Assembly: GCF_023078275.1 (NCBI RefSeq)
Contig: NC_062992.1
Span: 12,413,706-12,477,705 of the forward strand
Source: Leguminivora glycinivorella
Lineage: Eukaryota; Arthropoda; Insecta; Lepidoptera; Tortricidae
Direction of reading: 5' to 3'
DNA length: 64,000 nucleotides
How positions within the stretch are numbered: the stretch's first letter is position 1; every line of letters starts with the position of its first letter. Positions 10,108 through 20,180 of the stretch are shown piece after piece. The position numbers and the translations under genes are program-made. The notes beneath the pieces are model-generated. The model saw only the letters and a program-made list of their open reading frames with translations, was not told the DNA's origin and ran no database searches.

Positions 10108-10860
10108 AACCGCCTTCCTTTGGGGTTCTGGTGATAAATACTTTCAAATGTTGGATTATGTTATCAATTCGTCTGTATATTTTTTAATGTTTGTTATTCG
10201 ATATCTCCGTCATTTCTGAACCAATTTTGAAATTTGGATGATTCTGAAGTACTTACAGATGAGAATGATTATCAGAACGGAACTCTAACCAGGGGCGGCT
10301 CACTCTTCATCAGCAGTTCCACTGCACCAAATGTCACTGTTCTGGACGTAAGTGCATGCTGTTCTTATAAAAATACCAAAGTCACTATAAGTGTGCCGTT
10401 CAGATTTGAGGAGTTCCGTTCTGACCATCATCAGCAGTTCCACTGTACCAAATGTCACTGTTCTGGACGTAAGTGCATGCTGTTCTTTTAAAAATACCAA
10501 AGTCACTATAAGTGTGCCGTTCAGATTTGAGAAGTTCCATTCTGACCATCATCAGGAGTTCCACTGCACCAAATGTCACTGTTCCGTACGTAAATGCATG
10601 CTGTTCCTTTAAAAACACAAAAATCACCATATGTATGCCTTTCAGATTTAAGGAGTTCCCTCGATTTCTCCAGGATCCCATCATCAGAACTGGGTTCTGA
10701 GAAAAATGGGACCAATCTGTATGCATATACATTCAATCAAAAAAAAATTTTCAAAATCCGTCCAGTAACGACGGAGATATCGAGGAACAAACATTAAAAA
10801 AAAAAAAAAAAAAAAAAAGACGAATTGAGAACCCCTTCCCTTGAGATTTGGAAGGCGGTT
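10108..10860. mobile_element. Foldback DNA element with a 121-bp minisatellite core
   Basis: ACCGCCTTCC at the left is matched by GGAAGGCGGT at the right. A second inverted pair lies deeper: AATGTTTGTTATTCGATATC (10188) against GATATCGAGGAACAAACATT (10776). Between them, three tandem units start at 10308, 10429 and 10550, a period of exactly 121 bp, followed by a degenerate fourth. Open frames through the repeats give Cys-rich peptides, but they are by-products of repetition. A poly-A run lies at 10796-10818. Confidence 0.8.
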
Positions 10861-11432
10861 AAAAATAACGAGCACACTCTAAAAAATGAAGACCAACTAA
10901 GAGCAGTTTTCTCTTAGTTGACGTTAAGTTAATTACTACAATTACGATCTTATATAATTCAAATAAAGCTGATTACTAAAAGCAACAAGGGAATGTATGA
11001 TTGAACTAATTACTTAGGTGTTTTGTTATTCCTAACCATTGTACACCTTGAATCAATTATTAACTTGTTAGGCATAACTATGTAACATAGGTTGATTCAA
11101 TCCTTAGTTGAATTTACTAAGGTAATTTAGTTAGCATAATTATTTTTCATGGAATTATTGAACAAGATCTTAATCGATTCAGTTACGTTGCAAAAGTAAG
11201 AGCAATCAAAATTACCTTATTAGATGTGTCTAAGATCTTATCAGGCTCGTATGGAATCAAGATGCTTGACTACGACTATCAAAATATTGATAGGAACAAC
11301 CAAATTTTTTTTAGAGTGCACCACCAGTGGTGACCTGGTGACGGCCGGATTCGAAGGGGTTCATGGCGTTAGCCCGGATTGCTAAAGACGCGTTCGAATC
11401 TGGCCTTCACCACTGGTGGTGCTCGTTATTTT
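10861..11432. mobile_element. Small palindromic element split by another MITE
   Basis: With the inserted element and one GCAC removed, the left arm AAAAATAACGAGCACCACC pairs with GGTGGTGCTCGTTATTTTT at the right, and the inside pairs further (GGCCGGATTCGAA with TTCGAATCTGGCC). The restored length is about 126 bp. Confidence 0.75.
10876..11317. mobile_element. ACTCTAAAAAA MITE with GCAC duplication
   Basis: Inverted ends ACTCTAAAAAA and TTTTTTAGAGT enclose 442 bp. GCAC flanks both sides (10872-10875 and 11318-11321). It sits in the left arm of the palindromic element above, so it is the younger insertion. Confidence 0.75.
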
Positions 11433-11714
11433 TTCTTTAATATAATTATGACATCTTATTTCGATTTTTAATTTATATATAGTAGTGTGACTACTTAAAA
11501 AAAAAACACAAATCAAAATATTTGTTAATAATAATTTGATTTGTTCCCATAGTTGCACTAATAAGTTACCTACTTAATTAAGTAGGTACTTTGTTAAGCT
11601 TATCCTTTGAGTTTAACTTTACTTTGCAACACGGAAAACTTATTTTTATGGATTTAATTTCCAACTGCTAAGCCGGAAAAGATTTTAATGGCGTATTATC
11701 TAGCCTATTAATCC
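11433..11714. other. No gene or recognised element seen
   Basis: AT-rich. A phrase AGTAGTGTGACTACTTAAAA near 11482 resembles one near 24814, hinting at a shared old repeat. Confidence 0.25.
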
Positions 11715-11790
11715 AGAAAGCACGGCATACTTCCGCACTGCAGCTGGCAGTAATTTATCTTGGCAGTAAGTCTACCGGCGTGAACAAAAA
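11715..11790 (-). pseudogene. Exon-like Cys segment, copy 1
   Basis: The minus frame reads a hydrophobic stretch (FTLFALFVHAG), then LTAKINYCQLQCGSMPC, then a stop. Copy 2 at 13480-13545 shares about 60 bp, including GCCAAGATAAAT, but not its flanks. The C-x3-C spacing and signal-like upstream part recall the start of secreted CAP-type proteins. That is only a resemblance: there is no Met and no continuation. Confidence 0.2.
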
Positions 11791-12002
11791 GGGCAAAAAG
11801 CGTAAAGTCAGACCAAAAAAGTAATTAATTACACTCTCATTCGTCAAACGTATGATTCGTAATTAATTAATTGATGTGATATCTTTTCCTTGGAAATAAT
11901 TAAATGTAAGTTTATAATACATACACGATTTGTTGAAAGAAGTGTATAGGGTGAGACAAAGTTAACTCTTACACGATATTTGCAACGATATTCATAATAT
12001 TT

Positions 12003-12240
12003 GACGACCGGTCTGGCGCAGTCGTCAGTGACCCTGCCTGCTGCGCCGCGGTCCCGGGTTCGAATCCCGGTAAGGGCATTTATTTGTGTGAGGAGCACAG
12101 ATATGTGTTCCTGAGTCATGGATGTTTTCTATGTATTTAAGTATTTATATATTATATGTATCGTTGTCTGAGTACCCACAACATAAGCCTTCTTGAGCTT
12201 ACCGTGGGCCTCAGTCAATCTGTGTAAGAATGTCCTAGTT
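12003..12240 (+). mobile_element. SINE-1, full length
   Basis: tRNA-like head GACGACCGGTCTGGCGCAG, B box GGTTCGAATCCC, and body ending TGTGTAAGAATGTCC. ATAATATTT flanks it at 11994-12002 and 12241-12249, a 9-bp target-site duplication. Confidence 0.9.
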
Positions 12241-12249
12241 ATAATATTT

Positions 12250-12639
12250 ATTTGTCTCTCCCATCACGGAACAATGGTATTCCGGACCTTTGGGAGGCGT
12301 GCGCGGGGCCGAAGCCAACACGTAAAGGCCCTTTCGACACTTTAATGAAATGTAAGGGGTACACCGAGCGGATGTTGCCCTTGCCCGTATCATGGGACAC
12401 ACGCAGAGGCAACACCCGCTAGGGTGTAAGGACTATTTGATAGCTAGTTAATGGAATCTAAAATGAACTGGTCTATTTTGATGAAAGTGATGGACTAAAT
12501 ACTGGGCTATGGATAAAAAACCGGACGCCTGCCTAATAAAATGGTATCCAATTTTTATTTTAATATTTATTATTATTTTATTATTATTTATTAAATCAGT
12601 AGGTACCTATATGGCAGCACACGAGTAACAGTACAACGA
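12250..12639. other. No gene seen
   Basis: The GC-richer block at 12285-12430 (GGAGGCGTGCGCGGGGCCGA) looks like old retroelement sequence but cannot be assigned. An AT-rich run follows near 12550. Confidence 0.3.
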
Positions 12640-13015
12640 TACTAGTGCGTAAAAAAGGAAGTCTCGAATTTCCTTTTTGCACGTATATCGTACGACGTTT
12701 TTCAGTACAGACATGTACAGATGACTCTCCGAAGTTTCGACCTGACAAAAAATAAACCACTTCTCGCACTAGTGCGTTAAGAAAGCACCATATGTGCTGA
12801 AATACCTAGTACATTACGATACAAGTGCGAAAAAAAGGAAGTTCGAAACAAGTGGCGATAAATAAAAACACGACCAAAGGGAGTATTTTAAACGACACGA
12901 GTTGCGAATTTTCTTTTCGCACGTGTATCGTACGACGTTTTTCAGTACAGACAAAAAATGGCCTACTTCTCGCACTAGTGCGATAAAAAAGCACCATCTG
13001 TAGCTACTGAAAAAT
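12640..13015. mobile_element. Double-hairpin element, second tandem dimer
   Basis: Two head-to-tail units of the family at 5638. The first (12640-12800) has lost most of the inner loop; the second (12801-13015) is nearly complete, with TAGTACATTACGATACAAG and ACGACGTTTTTCAGTACAG. Confidence 0.75.
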
Positions 13016-13126
13016 AAATCTGCAGTCTAGTACGATAAATTTTAATAAATAATAAATAAATAAATAAAAAATAAAAAAAAAACATTCAGTCGAATTGAGA
13101 ACCTCCTCCTTTTTTGAAGTCGGTTA

Positions 13127-13384
13127 ATAATAAATAAATATTATAGGACATTCTTACACAGATTGATTGCGGCCCACGGTAAGCTCAAGAAGGCTTGTGT
13201 TGTGGGTACTCAGACAACGATATATATAATATATTATGTATAAATACTTATATACATAGAAAACATCCATGACTCAGGAACAAATATCTGTGCTCATCAC
13301 ACAAATAAATGCCCTTACCGGGATTCGAACCCGGGACCGCGGCGCAGCAGGCAGGGTCACTACCGACTGCGCCAGACCGGTCGT
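13127..13384 (-). mobile_element. SINE-1, full length, minus strand
   Basis: AATA tail at the left, head CGACCGGTCTGGCGCAGTCG read on the minus strand at the right end. Close in sequence to the copy at 90-356. Just to the left, 13075-13125 carries the phrase GAATTGAGAACCTCCTCC, a repeat terminus also seen near 10820. Confidence 0.85.
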
Positions 13385-13479
13385 AATGAATTTATCTTTT
13401 TCCTGCTGGAGGTGTGATTTTTTTCCATTTTCCTGTAGGTAATTTAAATTTTTTGCTGGTAACCAAACCATTATTCTAA

Positions 13480-13575
13480 CGGGCGTACCTCCGCAGTGCA
13501 GCTCGCAGTGATTTATCTTGGCAATAAGTCCCCCTGTAACGTTTACTGGACACAAATTGCTTGAGCGTTTCATTT
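13480..13575 (-). pseudogene. Exon-like Cys segment, copy 2
   Basis: The minus frame reads VTGGLIAKINHCELHCGGTP, matching copy 1 in the AKIN-x-C-x3-C core. AG precedes the shared part and GT follows it in both copies, as at exon borders, but the two inferred lengths differ (45 and 41 bp). Function unknown. Confidence 0.2.
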
Positions 13576-13654
13576 GAATGTTTTATAACTGAGAGTTCTA
13601 TACTCGTATAGTTAGTACAGTAGCGGCAAATACACCTATTTTTTTATATTTTAG

Positions 13655-13977
13655 ATCATCATCATCCTCCTTGCATTATCCCGGCATTTACCACGGCTCA
13701 TGGGAGCCTGAGGTCCGCTTTGACAACTAATCCCAACTTTTGTCATAGGCACTAGTTTTACGAAAGCGACTGCCCAGACCTTCCAACCCGAAGGGTAACT
13801 AGACCTTATTGGAATTAGTCCGGTTCCTCACGATATTTTCCTTCACCGAAAAGCGACTGGCAAATATCAAATGACAATTCGCACATAAGTGAAAAACTCA
13901 TTGTTGCGAGCCGGGGTTCGAACCCGCGACCTCCAGAACGAAAGTCGCATGCATTTACCGCTGGGCTACCAGCGCTT
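13655..13977 (-). mobile_element. SINE-2, full length, minus strand
   Basis: Read on the minus strand: GCGCTGGTAGCCCAGCGGTA head, B box GGGTTCGAACCCCGGC, body with GGTGAAGGAAAATATCG, and a tail ending GGAGGATGATGATGA. The length of about 320 bp and the GATGATG tail define the family. Confidence 0.85.
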
Positions 13978-14554
13978 TAGCGCTTTTTTATTTTTTAGAT
14001 ACGTTTGCATTTTTTCCCAAACCGGCTCTGGCGTTACCAATGACATTTACAATTATAAAGTATGGATAGGTACCATGACTTTTTAACGAATTAAATGCCA
14101 GGGGGACGTGACGTGTCCTAGAACCAAACTCGTATGACGGTGGTCTCATATGATCGCAGTCAATGCAAGGTGAGTCGATTCGATACTCGCGACTGTCTAC
14201 CTGTAAGTGACTTTCAAAAGTAAAATATAGATGACAGCTGGGAACTAGAGATACCAAAAGTTACTTAATTTGCTTAGTAAGGCCCTTTTTTTTTGGATGG
14301 GAAAAATCCATTACTCAACCACTCGGGTGCGGGGAAGGACCCGAGTGGTCATGTGGTACTCCTTTTTAAGGGCTAATGAGACTCCAAGTCTACCCACTAA
14401 ACAACCCCCCCCCCCCCCCCCCCCATCTGCCGCCATTGTTCTGTAACGGTGGGCTGCACAGGTACGCTCGCGCTTTACATCAACAGCACCACCAGAACCA
14501 GTCCGCTTTGTAGAGCACCACCTTCGGAGACCCTTGATAGCCTCATGCACAAGT
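13978..14554. other. Unassigned sequence with a 20-C run
   Basis: No gene is supported. 14300-14400 includes a small inverted pair around ACCACTCGGGTGCGGG and CCCGAGTGGT. A pure C run occupies 14405-14424. Confidence 0.35.
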
Positions 14555-14690
14555 GTACCGTATCCAGTACATACAGCTCAGGGAAAAAGTTAGTTACTTA
14601 CAACATTTCTGGGATTCGAACCCCCACCCTCGCAAGAGCCGTCCCATACGTTAGTCCACCCCATACGTTAGTACACTAACTGAGCTACGA
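14555..14690 (-). mobile_element. tRNA-like SINE or tRNA pseudogene
   Basis: On the minus strand GTTCGTAGCTCAGTTAGTG looks like a tRNA 5' half (A box), and GGGGGTTCGAATCCCAG is a B box 60-odd bp later. The spacing is too long for an intact tRNA because a CCATACGTTAGT segment is duplicated between them. Confidence 0.5.
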
Positions 14691-14774
14691 ACGAGTTAGT
14701 AAGGCCCTCTTGCACCAACCACTTAACTCAGGGTTAATGGGCTGTCATCTGTCAAATTCCATACAAAAAGGTGC

Positions 14775-15221
14775 AGGCTTGTGCCGTTTCGTTCGTTGAT
14801 CGGAGCGCTCCGATCTCGTTCAATCGCTCCCACGAACTAGTTCGCTCTTTTAGGTCTTTTGCTCATTTAGTTCAGCCAGACCAGCGACCACTGCGGTCGG
14901 AAAGATCAGAACGAATGAGACCGAATAGTGTCAAAATGATACGAATAGTCCACAGATAGTAACATTCCGGGCCGAAAGGTTGTAAGTAACCGAAGTTTAA
15001 TATGAAAACTTGACGTTTTTTTGTAGCTCTGCTAAGTAGCTCTCGCTCTCGGTCGGCGCAGTCACACACTCGTTCTCGGTCCAAACCGCTAGCGCTCGCC
15101 GATCCTATACTGAACTAAATGAGCAAAGACCGATTCACAGAGCACGGAAAGATTCAGTTCATTTCGGTCATTGATGGGATTTTATTCCTAACAGTTCATA
15201 GTTCGTGAACGACACAAGCCT
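14775..15221. mobile_element. AGGCTTGTG MITE
   Basis: Left end AGGCTTGTGCCGTTTCGTTC and right end GAACGACACAAGCCT are inverted (about 15 matching bp). The 447-bp body is rich in GAACTAGTTCG and CGATC phrases. No coding capacity. A TTGCACCA-type MITE remnant lies just upstream (14708-14774). Confidence 0.65.
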
Positions 15222-15496
15222 AAAATGGTGGGTTTACCTACATTCATCGCTTGTGTATGTTTTCCTTAAAGCTTCGTTACCTTGCAAGTCTAAATGAAGA
15301 CACAGTATGAGGAGCTCTGCGTTATGCAAATAACGACTGTAAGGAGACTAGGATTTGAATAATTACCATATTTCAGCATTCGAGACACTAGCATCCTTAT
15401 TTACATATTAATTATAATTTACTTGTAAGGAAAATATTTCAAATAAATACTGAATGTACATATTAAGTAGGTTTTATGTATTGGGTTTTATGTAGC
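15222..15496. other. No gene or recognised element seen
   Basis: AT-rich, unremarkable sequence. Confidence 0.25.
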
Positions 15497-15745
15497 CTGT
15501 GTGGTGATGGGTTAAGAATTTCACCACCCCCTTTCTTCCCGTGGGTGTCGTAGAAGGCGACTATGGAATTTGGGTTAAATTGTGGCGTAGGCGAGAGGCT
15601 GGCAACCTGTCACTGCAATGCCACGCTTTCGTTTTCTTTCAACCCCTTATTTTGCCAAGAGTGCACTGAAGCTTTAGTAGTTTCATGTGCTCTGCCTACC
15701 CCTTTACGGGATACAGGCGTGATTGTATGTATACGTATGTATTGG
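15497..15745 (+). mobile_element. ACGCCTGTATCCC LINE 3' end (family R9)
   Basis: Runs from GTGGTGATGGGTTAAGAATT through GTCGTAGAAGGCGACTATGG, CACTGCAATG and CTTTCAACCCCTTATTTTGC to GGGATACAGGCGTGATTGTA and a TGTA-repeat tail. Insertions of this family elsewhere (39037, 44670) are 5'-truncated and carry target duplications, so it is a LINE-type retroposon. Confidence 0.75.
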
Positions 15746-15769
15746 GTACATACATAAAACCATACAGAA

Positions 15770-15868
15770 ATGCAGTTTTTCTCTGACGGGCCAATACGCA
15801 AGAGCGATAGAGATAGATAGCTACGAAAGAGATATTATCATGAGCGTTTGCGCATTTGGCGATGTACC
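15770..15868 (+). mobile_element. GTAGCCGAATGGC MITE, partial
   Basis: Only the central and right parts remain (CCAATACGCAAGAGCGATAG to GCATTTGGCGATGTACC). A scrap of the double-hairpin family follows at 15870-15930 (GCACTAGTGC, CATCTGTACTGAAAA). Confidence 0.6.
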
Positions 15869-16244
15869 CCGACATGAAAACCACTTTGCGCACTAGTGCT
15901 GCAAAAAAACACCATCTGTACTGAAAAAGTACTGAGTTCCAAGTGACTTCCCGTAGTACCTCAAGTTATACGATTTGAATAATTCATTACTATACCACTC
16001 GTCTTATGTCTCGGTTTGCTAAATATTTATAATATTAAAAGCAAAAGACCATCGAACCGCGAAAGTTATGAAATTATACTTTATTTAGGTACATTGTGTT
16101 TAGTTTGATTTTCGAGTGAGTTGGAATTTTGATAAATTGCGAATTTATTGTATAATTCCTTTATAATTTTGTATTGAAATAATTATGAGATGTGACAAAA
16201 TTTTCGTTTCTAGGTACTTACTTATTATACAGTAACATCAGGTG

Positions 16245-16407
16245 CTGTAGCCGAATGGCATTTCTGCGACACGAAACGAAAACGAAACGCCGCGAAAGGT
16301 AGTCTGGCTCTGTCGCGACAATACGCACGAGCGATAGAGATAGATATCTACGAGCGTTTCGTTTCGTGAGCGTTTCGTGCGCGTTTGTGCCATTTGGCTA
16401 CGTACCC
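16245..16407 (+). mobile_element. GTAGCCGAATGGC MITE
   Basis: Full copy: GTAGCCGAATGGCATTTCTG at the left, GTGCCATTTGGCTACG at the right, with the usual GATAGAGATAGATATCTACG centre. Confidence 0.8.
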
Positions 16408-16616
16408 AGATCTGCGTACGAGATTGTGCTACCAAAATGGCTGCAAACTTAGCTTGGCCAGACATTAGTACCTTAAAATCCCGTCTGTTTCCCTAAGATA
16501 TCTTTAAGTTTTAGAGTTTTTAATTACCGCCTAGAGCAAGTTCCGTAAAGAAGTACTACTTAATTACATTTAGTAAAATTTGAGAAAGCCAGGGAAACGA
16601 GTTTTCCGTGACTTTA

Positions 16617-17172
16617 CCAAAGAGGATCGAGTATTATAGAGAGTTACTGTCAAAGTAATATGGGTAATCAGTGTAATCACAGCGCAGACTGCCATCTCTC
16701 GACACAGGCTTGAAACTTTCGAACCTCAGTTTTGACAATTTGGCCCGTATTGTTAGCTTGATATGTGTTAAAATGTCAAATATTAATTTTAGCGCCATCT
16801 AGCCGAGCCTTCCCCTTCCCCAAAGGTGTAACGCCATCTAGGCCACGCACCGTACCTTTTTCTTTAGGACTTTGAGGTACGTTTTTTCTTAGACTTTATC
16901 CGTCTATACGGAGTTACAATACAATACAATACTCTTTATTGCACACCTCACATAGTTTACAAGTAATACACAAGAAACAAAACAAATTAAACAGAGGTAA
17001 CAACAGGCGGTCTTATCGCTTAAGAGCGATCTCTTCCAGACAACCTTTGGGTACTGGAGTTAATTTAATCAGAATATATGGTGGTAGGTGGCTCTAAGAA
17101 ATATGAGAAGTAGAATTTAAATACAACCAAACAACACAAAACACTCATTCAAACAGAGTTACATATGTCTAT
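16617..17172 (-). mobile_element. R11 repeat split by a LINE
   Basis: R11 runs minus from CCAAAGAGGATCGAG to CGGAGTTAC, is interrupted at 16918, and finishes after 17155 with AGAGTTACATATGTC. Confidence 0.75.
16918..17155 (-). mobile_element. 5'-truncated LINE tail with GAGTTAC duplication
   Basis: On the minus strand it ends GGTGTGCAATAAAGAGTATT followed by GTATT repeats, and contains GAGATCGCTCTTAAGCGATA. GAGTTAC is present at 16911-16917 and 17156-17162. I recognise this tail as a common moth LINE 3'UTR; the coding part is absent. Confidence 0.8.
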
Positions 17173-17284
17173 GATTTTACGCTATGTAAGTACCTAGGTA
17201 GTAGGTTAGGTAACTTAAGGGTTCTCTAAACCTATCGACGCGGATTTGGTCATGTGTGTGTAATTTATTTTCCTGTATATGTGT

Positions 17285-17450
17285 TTTTTTTTTTTAATTT
17301 ATTCAAGAACAAACAGTCATACAATATACATATGTAAACTTAGCTATATAGCCAAATTTTAATTAATTATAGACATATAGTTCTCCAAATTACAAATATC
17401 GAGTTACAATTATTAAAGTATAATACCTACTATAAGACATTGTAGTACAA
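17285..17450 (-). mobile_element. Possible LINE/retroposon tail, minus strand
   Basis: A T run at 17287-17295 next to AATTTATTCAAGAACAAAC reads on the minus strand as an AATAAA-like signal followed by poly-A. The rest is AT-rich and unassigned. Confidence 0.35.
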
Positions 17451-17458
17451 TAAAGTTC

Positions 17459-17706
17459 GACGGCCGGTCTGGCTCAGTCGGTAGTGACCCTGCCTGCTAA
17501 GCCGCAGTCCTGGGATCGAATCCCGGTAAGGGCATTTATTTGTGTGATGAGCACAGACATTTGTTCCTGAGTCATGTATGTTTTCTATGTATATAAGTAT
17601 GTATTTATCTATTTAAGTATGTATATCGTCGCTTAGCACCCATAGAACAAGCTTCGCTTAGTTTGGGGTTAAGTTGATCTGTGTAAGGAGTCCCCAATAT
17701 AAAAAA
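17459..17706 (+). mobile_element. SINE-1 subfamily b
   Basis: Same head as SINE-1 (GGCCGGTCTGGCTCAGTCGG) but a different 3' body: GTCGCTTAGCACCCATAGAA and GTGTAAGGAGTCCCC. The copy at 52458 shares these features, so a second subfamily is present. Confidence 0.75.
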
Positions 17707-18102
17707 AAATGTGTTAGTACTACTACTACAAAGAACCGACCCTTCTATAAGCCACAATTTTTTTTACCTGAGTAAAAACTGTAATTACTACTGAAAAAAT
17801 CCTCTTTGCAAAGTCAGGAAAAGTAATATAATAACAATAGAAGTCAAAAACCGTAAAAAGCACATATAAAAGTTATAATAATAGGACCGGTGGAAATACT
17901 CACGAAAATCCACAATACGCCGCCATCTTTGCCGAATAAAATAAATTGGATTCGTCAAGGAGGAGGCAGGAAAGGCAGGTTGTAGATCACTTCGGGTAGA
18001 TAGGTACTGCTTTTTTTTAAGGTTATGGAAACTTTAGTAAGGTAAGGTCATTTATTGAATGTTTTCTATGTAGGTATATAAGAATTTTTATATTAATATA
18101 CG

Positions 18103-18215
18103 ACTAGCTTTTGTCCGCGGCTTCGCTCTCGTTAAATTCGAAAATTGCTGAATGCTTCATACAAACTTCCATCCCACATTTTAGGAGGGGGGGGGGGGGT
18201 GTTAGAAGGAGACGT
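18103..18215 (+). mobile_element. R6 retroposon tail, short variant
   Basis: Reads TAGCTTTTGTCCGCGGCTTC, GTTAAATTCGAAAATTGCTG and CATCCCACATTTTAGG; a 12-13 G run follows near 18187. The right half is lost. Confidence 0.55.
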
Positions 18216-18639
18216 AAATAAAGTTACTGAAACTTAGGCTTACTACTTAACTTTTGGCTGGTTTTTATGTAATGTTAGAAAATGTAGTGTTAAAATCATC
18301 AGTTACGCATTACCAGACCTTTTCCGATGGCCGCAACTTTTAAAAAACCAGACACTTGAAAGTCTCTCTTACTTACCTTATTTTCTCAAGCTATACGGCC
18401 GGCGAAAATGATCTGGTGATGATGATTATCAATTTATAACATTTTCTAAGAGACCCGTAAGAATATCATTAAAGTTAATGTCAAAGTATCTGCACTACTA
18501 GGCACATGTCATAATAAATAATGCTAGGAACTAAGAAGTTATAAAGTTCGTACTACACTTATTTAATTTATTTTTTGAATAAATAAAATCTATAACATAA
18601 AGTTTCTTAAAAAACCGCGAACCGAATGGTATGGTATTT
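18216..18639. other. No gene or recognised element seen
   Basis: AT-rich unassigned sequence. Confidence 0.25.
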
Positions 18640-18790
18640 ATTTCAGTTTATAATTTATTTTATTTTATTTATTTAAATAATAAAATAATTTATTTTATTA
18701 TTAATTTAATTTATTTATATTTTTATTTTAATTTATTTTATTATTATTTTAATTTATTTTATTTTTATTTTATTTTTTTATTTCTTAAAG
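18640..18790. repeat. TTTTA low-complexity tract
   Basis: About 150 bp made almost only of A and T with TTTATTTTA-type repeats. Confidence 0.9.
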
Positions 18791-19210
18791 AAATTAATTG
18801 AAATTGCCCTAAATAAACTACCTTTAAAATTAACGGAAATCGATAAGAAAAGGTTGTAACATAATAATGAAATCTTCGACAAACAAATGAAATGCTCCAT
18901 CTAGTATGCAGGATCTGGGCCTCCGGTCAAATAAGGAAAAACGCGTTGTAGTAATTAGCTCATGAAAAGTGGACGTTTTGTCCGCGTCCTGCGGTAAGTA
19001 AAGGTTTCTGACAGATAATTACTGGGAGTCCGTTAAAGTCGGGTTTTAGTACGCTCGTCAAAATGAGGTTTTTGCAGTTTATTTTCTTAGAAGATCTTTT
19101 CTTTACTGAAATACATTTTTTATCTACTCGTAGAATTAATTGTCGCCTACAGGATTTCGCATTAGAAGTAGGTAGGATGAACCCGTTAAACTTAAATTGA
19201 GTAGGCCGCT
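18791..19210. other. No gene or recognised element seen
   Basis: Unassigned. A short phrase (AAAATTAACGGAAATC) recurs near 61985, too little to define a family. Confidence 0.25.
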
Positions 19211-19446
19211 AGCACAGTATAATAAAAAGTAGGTAGGTACTATCGTACAGTATGGCCACTCCCTCTCCCCGCTGAAAGTGCCGTCCACCCCCTCTCGGTT
19301 ACCTCAAAGTTACCGCCTGTCAAAAAACGCGAACAGTCGACCTGTCATATGTCACTCATACAAGCATAGTACGCGTTCACCTACACGAGCTTAGACTGTG
19401 TGCTAGGAACGCGCCTCTTTCATATATTTGATCGCTAGTGTCCGAG
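19211..19446 (+). repeat. 235-bp interspersed repeat, copy 1
   Basis: AGCACAGTATAATA through CCCCGCTGAAAGTGCCG, GAACAGTCGACCTGTC and CTACACGAGCTTAGACTG to TTTGATCGCTAGTGTCCGA. It matches 31514-31748 over its whole length with few changes. GC-rich relative to its surroundings; class unknown. Confidence 0.75.
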
Positions 19447-19707
19447 GTGTGCCGCTAGTGGCCGCTGGCGAACTCAAAAATGGCCACGTTTTCTCATTTG
19501 TAGTCTGCCTCATTAAAATTTTGTAGTCTGCCTCTTTTGCACTCATGGGATGTTCATATACCTACGTGACAGCTTCTCTTTTGCACACTTCAGCAGTTTT
19601 TAAGTGTAAACGAAATGATAGGTCTGTGGTATTTACGGACCGATACGATATTCTAACCTTCAAGAAAAGAGCCTACACCCAGCTTAAAAGCCGGCAACGC
19701 ACCTCTT

Positions 19708-19830
19708 CTGCCACTGCAATGTCGTAATTTCGTTTTCTTTCAACCCCTTATTTGCCAAGAATGGCATTGAAACGAGTAGTTTCGTGTGCTCTGCCTACCT
19801 CTTACGGGATACAGGCCTGATTGTATGTAT
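19708..19830 (+). mobile_element. R9 LINE 3' end, truncated
   Basis: CACTGCAATGTCGTAATTTC to GGGATACAGGCCTGATTGTA. Upstream, AAAAGCCGGCAACGCACC is a scrap of the retroposon tail seen at 47984. Confidence 0.6.
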
Positions 19831-20180
19831 ATATTATTGCAAGTGACAAACTAAACACCCTGTATTCCTAAATCACTTTATTTCACGCTCGACGTCGCCA
19901 TCACAAAACGATTTGTTCTTTAAGTGCCAAAATAAATCTGTATCCTTCCTATAATACTACACTCAAGTGGCAAAGAAAACGGGTCACTGAGCACTTTAGT
20001 GTCCATATAAAATGCCCCGATTCGAGTGTAATAAAGTGTACCTGATAAATTATCAGCACCTGCGGGAAATCCGTTGTTCCTGGCTCGGAATGAACTAACC
20101 CTTTGATTAATAAGGGACACGCCACACTGACAAATCGGTAGTAGCCTTTACAACTTACTATACAACAGAAGGAATAGTTT

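Noticed and set aside
10234..10612. Cys/His-rich open frames on both strands that look like zinc-knuckle repeats (FHCTKCHCSGRKC)
   Set aside because: They are produced by the 121-bp tandem repeat inside a DNA element; frames exist on both strands and none has a start or gene context.
16238..16465. Arg/Thr-rich minus ORF shared by several loci (QTRTKRSRNETLVDIYLYRSC)
   Set aside because: It is the GTAGCC MITE translated; it appears at every copy with broken frames and no start.
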